A stretch of DNA of 50,672 nucleotides from Crocinitomicaceae bacterium (GTDB lineage Bacteria > Bacteroidota > Bacteroidia > Flavobacteriales_D > Crocinitomicaceae), in the NCBI GenBank assembly GCA_020436025.1, contig JAGQYP010000025.1, positions 1 through 50,672 of the forward strand. The letters are read 5' to 3'. The notes beneath the pieces were generated by a model that saw only the letters and a program-made list of their open reading frames with translations, ran no database searches and was not told the origin of the DNA. Every line of letters begins with the position of its first letter. Positions within the stretch are counted from its first letter, which is position 1. The translations under genes and the position numbers were made by a program. Shown here in pieces: positions 48,991-50,672 of the stretch.

Positions 48991-49034
48991 TCATTATCTC
49001 CCTATCGGTCGATGAGCTCCCTATCGCTCGGTTC
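48991..49034 (-). repeat. GC-richer dispersed repeat, copy C
   Basis: Third copy of the 42-bp element, same orientation as 28657-28698, with CTCC in place of CTCG near the centre. AAACTCT-type heptad words precede it and TTCTACACTC follows, as in copy B. Confidence 0.82.
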
Positions 49035-49039
49035 TACAC

Positions 49040-49663
49040 TCAAAAGTTTTTCCGAAACAAAGTATACACATAAGGTCTTTCTCCTCCATGGGGATTGATG
49101 AAAGTGTAATCTGAAGCCTCTTCAAGCTGGAAATCCGTTCCAATTCCTTTTGCTAACATATCTGCGGAATAGCGATGTACAGGCAAACCACAGCATTTTT
49201 CCGCTCCCTGCAAACTGAAAGCAGCAATTAATGCATATCCACCAGGTTTTAAGACTTTATTTAGCAATTCCCAATAGGCTTTTTGGTCTTTTTCTTCATT
49301 GAAAAAATGCAACACGGCCCTGTCTATCCATAAATCAATGGGCTCAATATCTTTCAAATTTTGAGAATGGGTTAAATCGTCTTGAATGTAAGTGACTTTG
49401 TCGGACTGGACTCTTTTCTTCAATTGATCTAGAGCAGAAGTACTTATGTCACTTGCGAGGATATTGGTAAACCCTTCCTCAATTAAAGCTTCGATCAATG
49501 TTGTTGTCCCTACTCCCACATTAAGAATTCTGGCGTCTTTTGGAATATTGCAATGGTGAATCAATTCCAAAGTTTTTTGAGGCGTAGTTTCATACCAGCC
49601 TAATTTCTCCGTTTCTGTTTTTTCGAAGGCTTCGTCCCAGTGTTGTTTGTAGTTTGTTTCCAT
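49040..49663 (-). CDS. Class I SAM-dependent methyltransferase
   Basis: A 207-residue protein: YKQHWDEAFEKTETEKLGWYE at the start, motif I RILNVGVGTTTLIEALI, motif II ILASDISTSALDQLKKRV, DLWIDRAVLHFFNEEKD (motif IV region) and VLKPGGYALIAAFSL (post-motif). The WYE start and DRAVLHF motif resemble thiopurine/trans-aconitate-type small-molecule methyltransferases. The substrate is unknown. It stands alone. Confidence 0.88.
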   Translation of the reverse strand: METNYKQHWDEAFEKTETEKLGWYETTPQKTLELIHHCNIPKDARILNVGVGTTTLIEALIEEGFTNILASDISTSALDQLKKRVQSDKVTYIQDDLTHSQNLKDIEPIDLWIDRAVLHFFNEEKDQKAYWELLNKVLKPGGYALIAAFSLQGAEKCCGLPVHRYSADMLAKGIGTDFQLEEASDYTFINPHGGERPYVYTLFRKNF

Positions 49664-49773
49664 TGATTTATGACTTATTGATGTATGATTTTATGACGTC
49701 ATGAATGAGTACTAAATCATTCAGCAATACAAAATTAATGGAATAGCTGATTTAAATTGTAATCTATATCACT

Positions 49774-50672
49774 TTAGTAGGAATCAACATAGTTTTTTTG
49801 ATCGTGAGCTCCAGATTTCCAATTTCGATCCCAAAGAGGTTTGATCATCCATATGTTCAAATGGAAAGAATTACTTGTAGAGGTTTCACCATCTATGTTT
49901 CTGAACTCTTCTGTTAGAATGAATTTACCAGCTTTAGGATGCCAGACAAGCGATTTAACTGAAGAAGCATTTAGAATATGGTGAGAGGCGGAATACCCAC
50001 TATGTCTTCCATAATCTGAAATACAAAGAAAATCCCAAGTTTCCACTTCTAGTGTATTTGTGTTTACATAGAAAAATGTAGGTTGAGCAGGGAAATAGCT
50101 TTTCCCATCTTCATTTTTTACCTTCATGGCATCATGTGCTAATCTTTTGCATACAATATAACCATCAGAATTAGGATCTTCCGCTAATAAAACTCTGGAT
50201 CTTAAACTAATATCAAACCAATCATCTTTCTGCACACCCTCATATCCACTAGATCTTGCCCATGTTTCTCCTACAACATGATCAGTATATTTAGAATTGA
50301 TCAGCTCTCCATTTTTAGATATTTGAACTAACCCGAAATTTTTACCTGATTTTAAAGCAATGACAATTTTTTCCTTACGATCTTCAATTAGGTCTTGAAA
50401 TTGAGAATCATATTCCTTTGATATTCCTAGTTCCCAAGTAAAAGAAAGAGCTTTGCTTTCAAGAGTCTTCATTGGATTTAGTTTGAATACTTTATTTTTA
50501 TAACTACTTATACTCGCTGTTAATTCGTCTTCACGATTTTTTAAATTCAATTCACTGTAGGCAATGACTACTTGGCCATCTTTGGTTTTGATTGCTTTTT
50601 GGAATTTGCTTACTTCTTGTTCAACTATTCTTTTCATGATTTTTTGACCTGTCTCGTAGTTCCATACAATGA
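49774..50672 (-). CDS. Unidentified protein, 5' end outside the window
   Basis: From the internal ATG at 50637 the product is 287 residues, but the frame has no stop upstream and continues to the window edge with residues VWNYETGQKI before that ATG, so the gene probably starts outside. There is no signal peptide at the ATG and no motif I recognise. The sequence is beta-rich with many repeated short strands (DGQVVIAYSELN, NFGLVQISKNGEL, AGKFILTEEFRN), which would suit a propeller-like fold; this is a guess. The C-terminal region is rich in tryptophan and aromatic residues. Confidence 0.6.
   Translation of the reverse strand, partial: IVWNYETGQKIMKRIVEQEVSKFQKAIKTKDGQVVIAYSELNLKNREDELTASISSYKNKVFKLNPMKTLESKALSFTWELGISKEYDSQFQDLIEDRKEKIVIALKSGKNFGLVQISKNGELINSKYTDHVVGETWARSSGYEGVQKDDWFDISLRSRVLLAEDPNSDGYIVCKRLAHDAMKVKNEDGKSYFPAQPTFFYVNTNTLEVETWDFLCISDYGRHSGYSASHHILNASSVKSLVWHPKAGKFILTEEFRNIDGETSTSNSFHLNIWMIKPLWDRNWKSGAHDQKNYVDSY

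Overview
The window looks like chromosomal DNA of a Bacteroidota bacterium, most likely of the class Flavobacteriia. The signs are AT-rich DNA, a C-terminal type IX secretion sorting domain (gene at 33297-34292), a Porin_10-type outer-membrane protein, a TonB-receptor-like outer-membrane protein, a ccmB-C-D-E-F block, and promoters of the TAnnTTTG type instead of E. coli-like -10/-35 boxes. I see no rRNA, tRNA, CRISPR array, phage gene or transposase. The genus is not determinable by eye.

Layout. 1-7.7 kb: a thiol peroxidase divergent from yaaA, a membrane protein, a bidirectional terminator, a surface protein with an S41 protease, and a putative porin. 8-16.3 kb: a Ste24-type protease with a vWA membrane protein, a CAP protein, a GT39-like glycosyltransferase, a padR-pspC operon and a small membrane protein. 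16.4-22.2 kb: TruC-like pseudouridine synthase, YbjQ with a 44-residue membrane protein missed by ordinary ORF cut-offs, a repeat-filled gap, a ROK kinase, an HD hydrolase and a TonB-receptor-like barrel. 22.3-28.6 kb: one long operon ccmB-ccmC-ccmD-ccmE-ccmF followed by a DUF2520 protein and a KdsC-like phosphatase. CcmE carries a CxxxY motif where classical CcmE has a histidine. 28.7-34.3 kb: DUF2147 protein and RND exporter, a structured 396-bp gap, a C-terminally truncated glycoside hydrolase family 2 protein, and a LamG protein bearing a type IX signal.

34.3-47.3 kb, on the minus strand, is the most interesting part. Downstream of pheT lies a compact, mostly overlapping gene set for pseudaminic acid: pseB, pseC, a methyltransferase, a phytanoyl-CoA-dioxygenase-like oxygenase, pseF, pseG, a GNAT-formyltransferase fusion (the GNAT half is the PseH candidate), a PIG-L deacetylase, pseI, a Wzx-like flippase and an RluE-like pseudouridine synthase. 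The core steps UDP-GlcNAc to CMP-pseudaminic acid are covered. The extra deacetylase, formyltransferase, oxygenase and methyltransferase suggest an unusual, further modified nonulosonic acid, possibly N-formylated. The right end carries a GNAT enzyme, two small lipoproteins, a methyltransferase and an unidentified protein open at the window edge.

A second theme is intergenic. Many gaps hold word-like tandem arrays with a 7-nt period, most of them touching a stop codon, plus a 44-bp repeat present twice and a roughly 42-bp GC-richer repeat present three times. In two places a heptamer array supplies the last codons of a gene.
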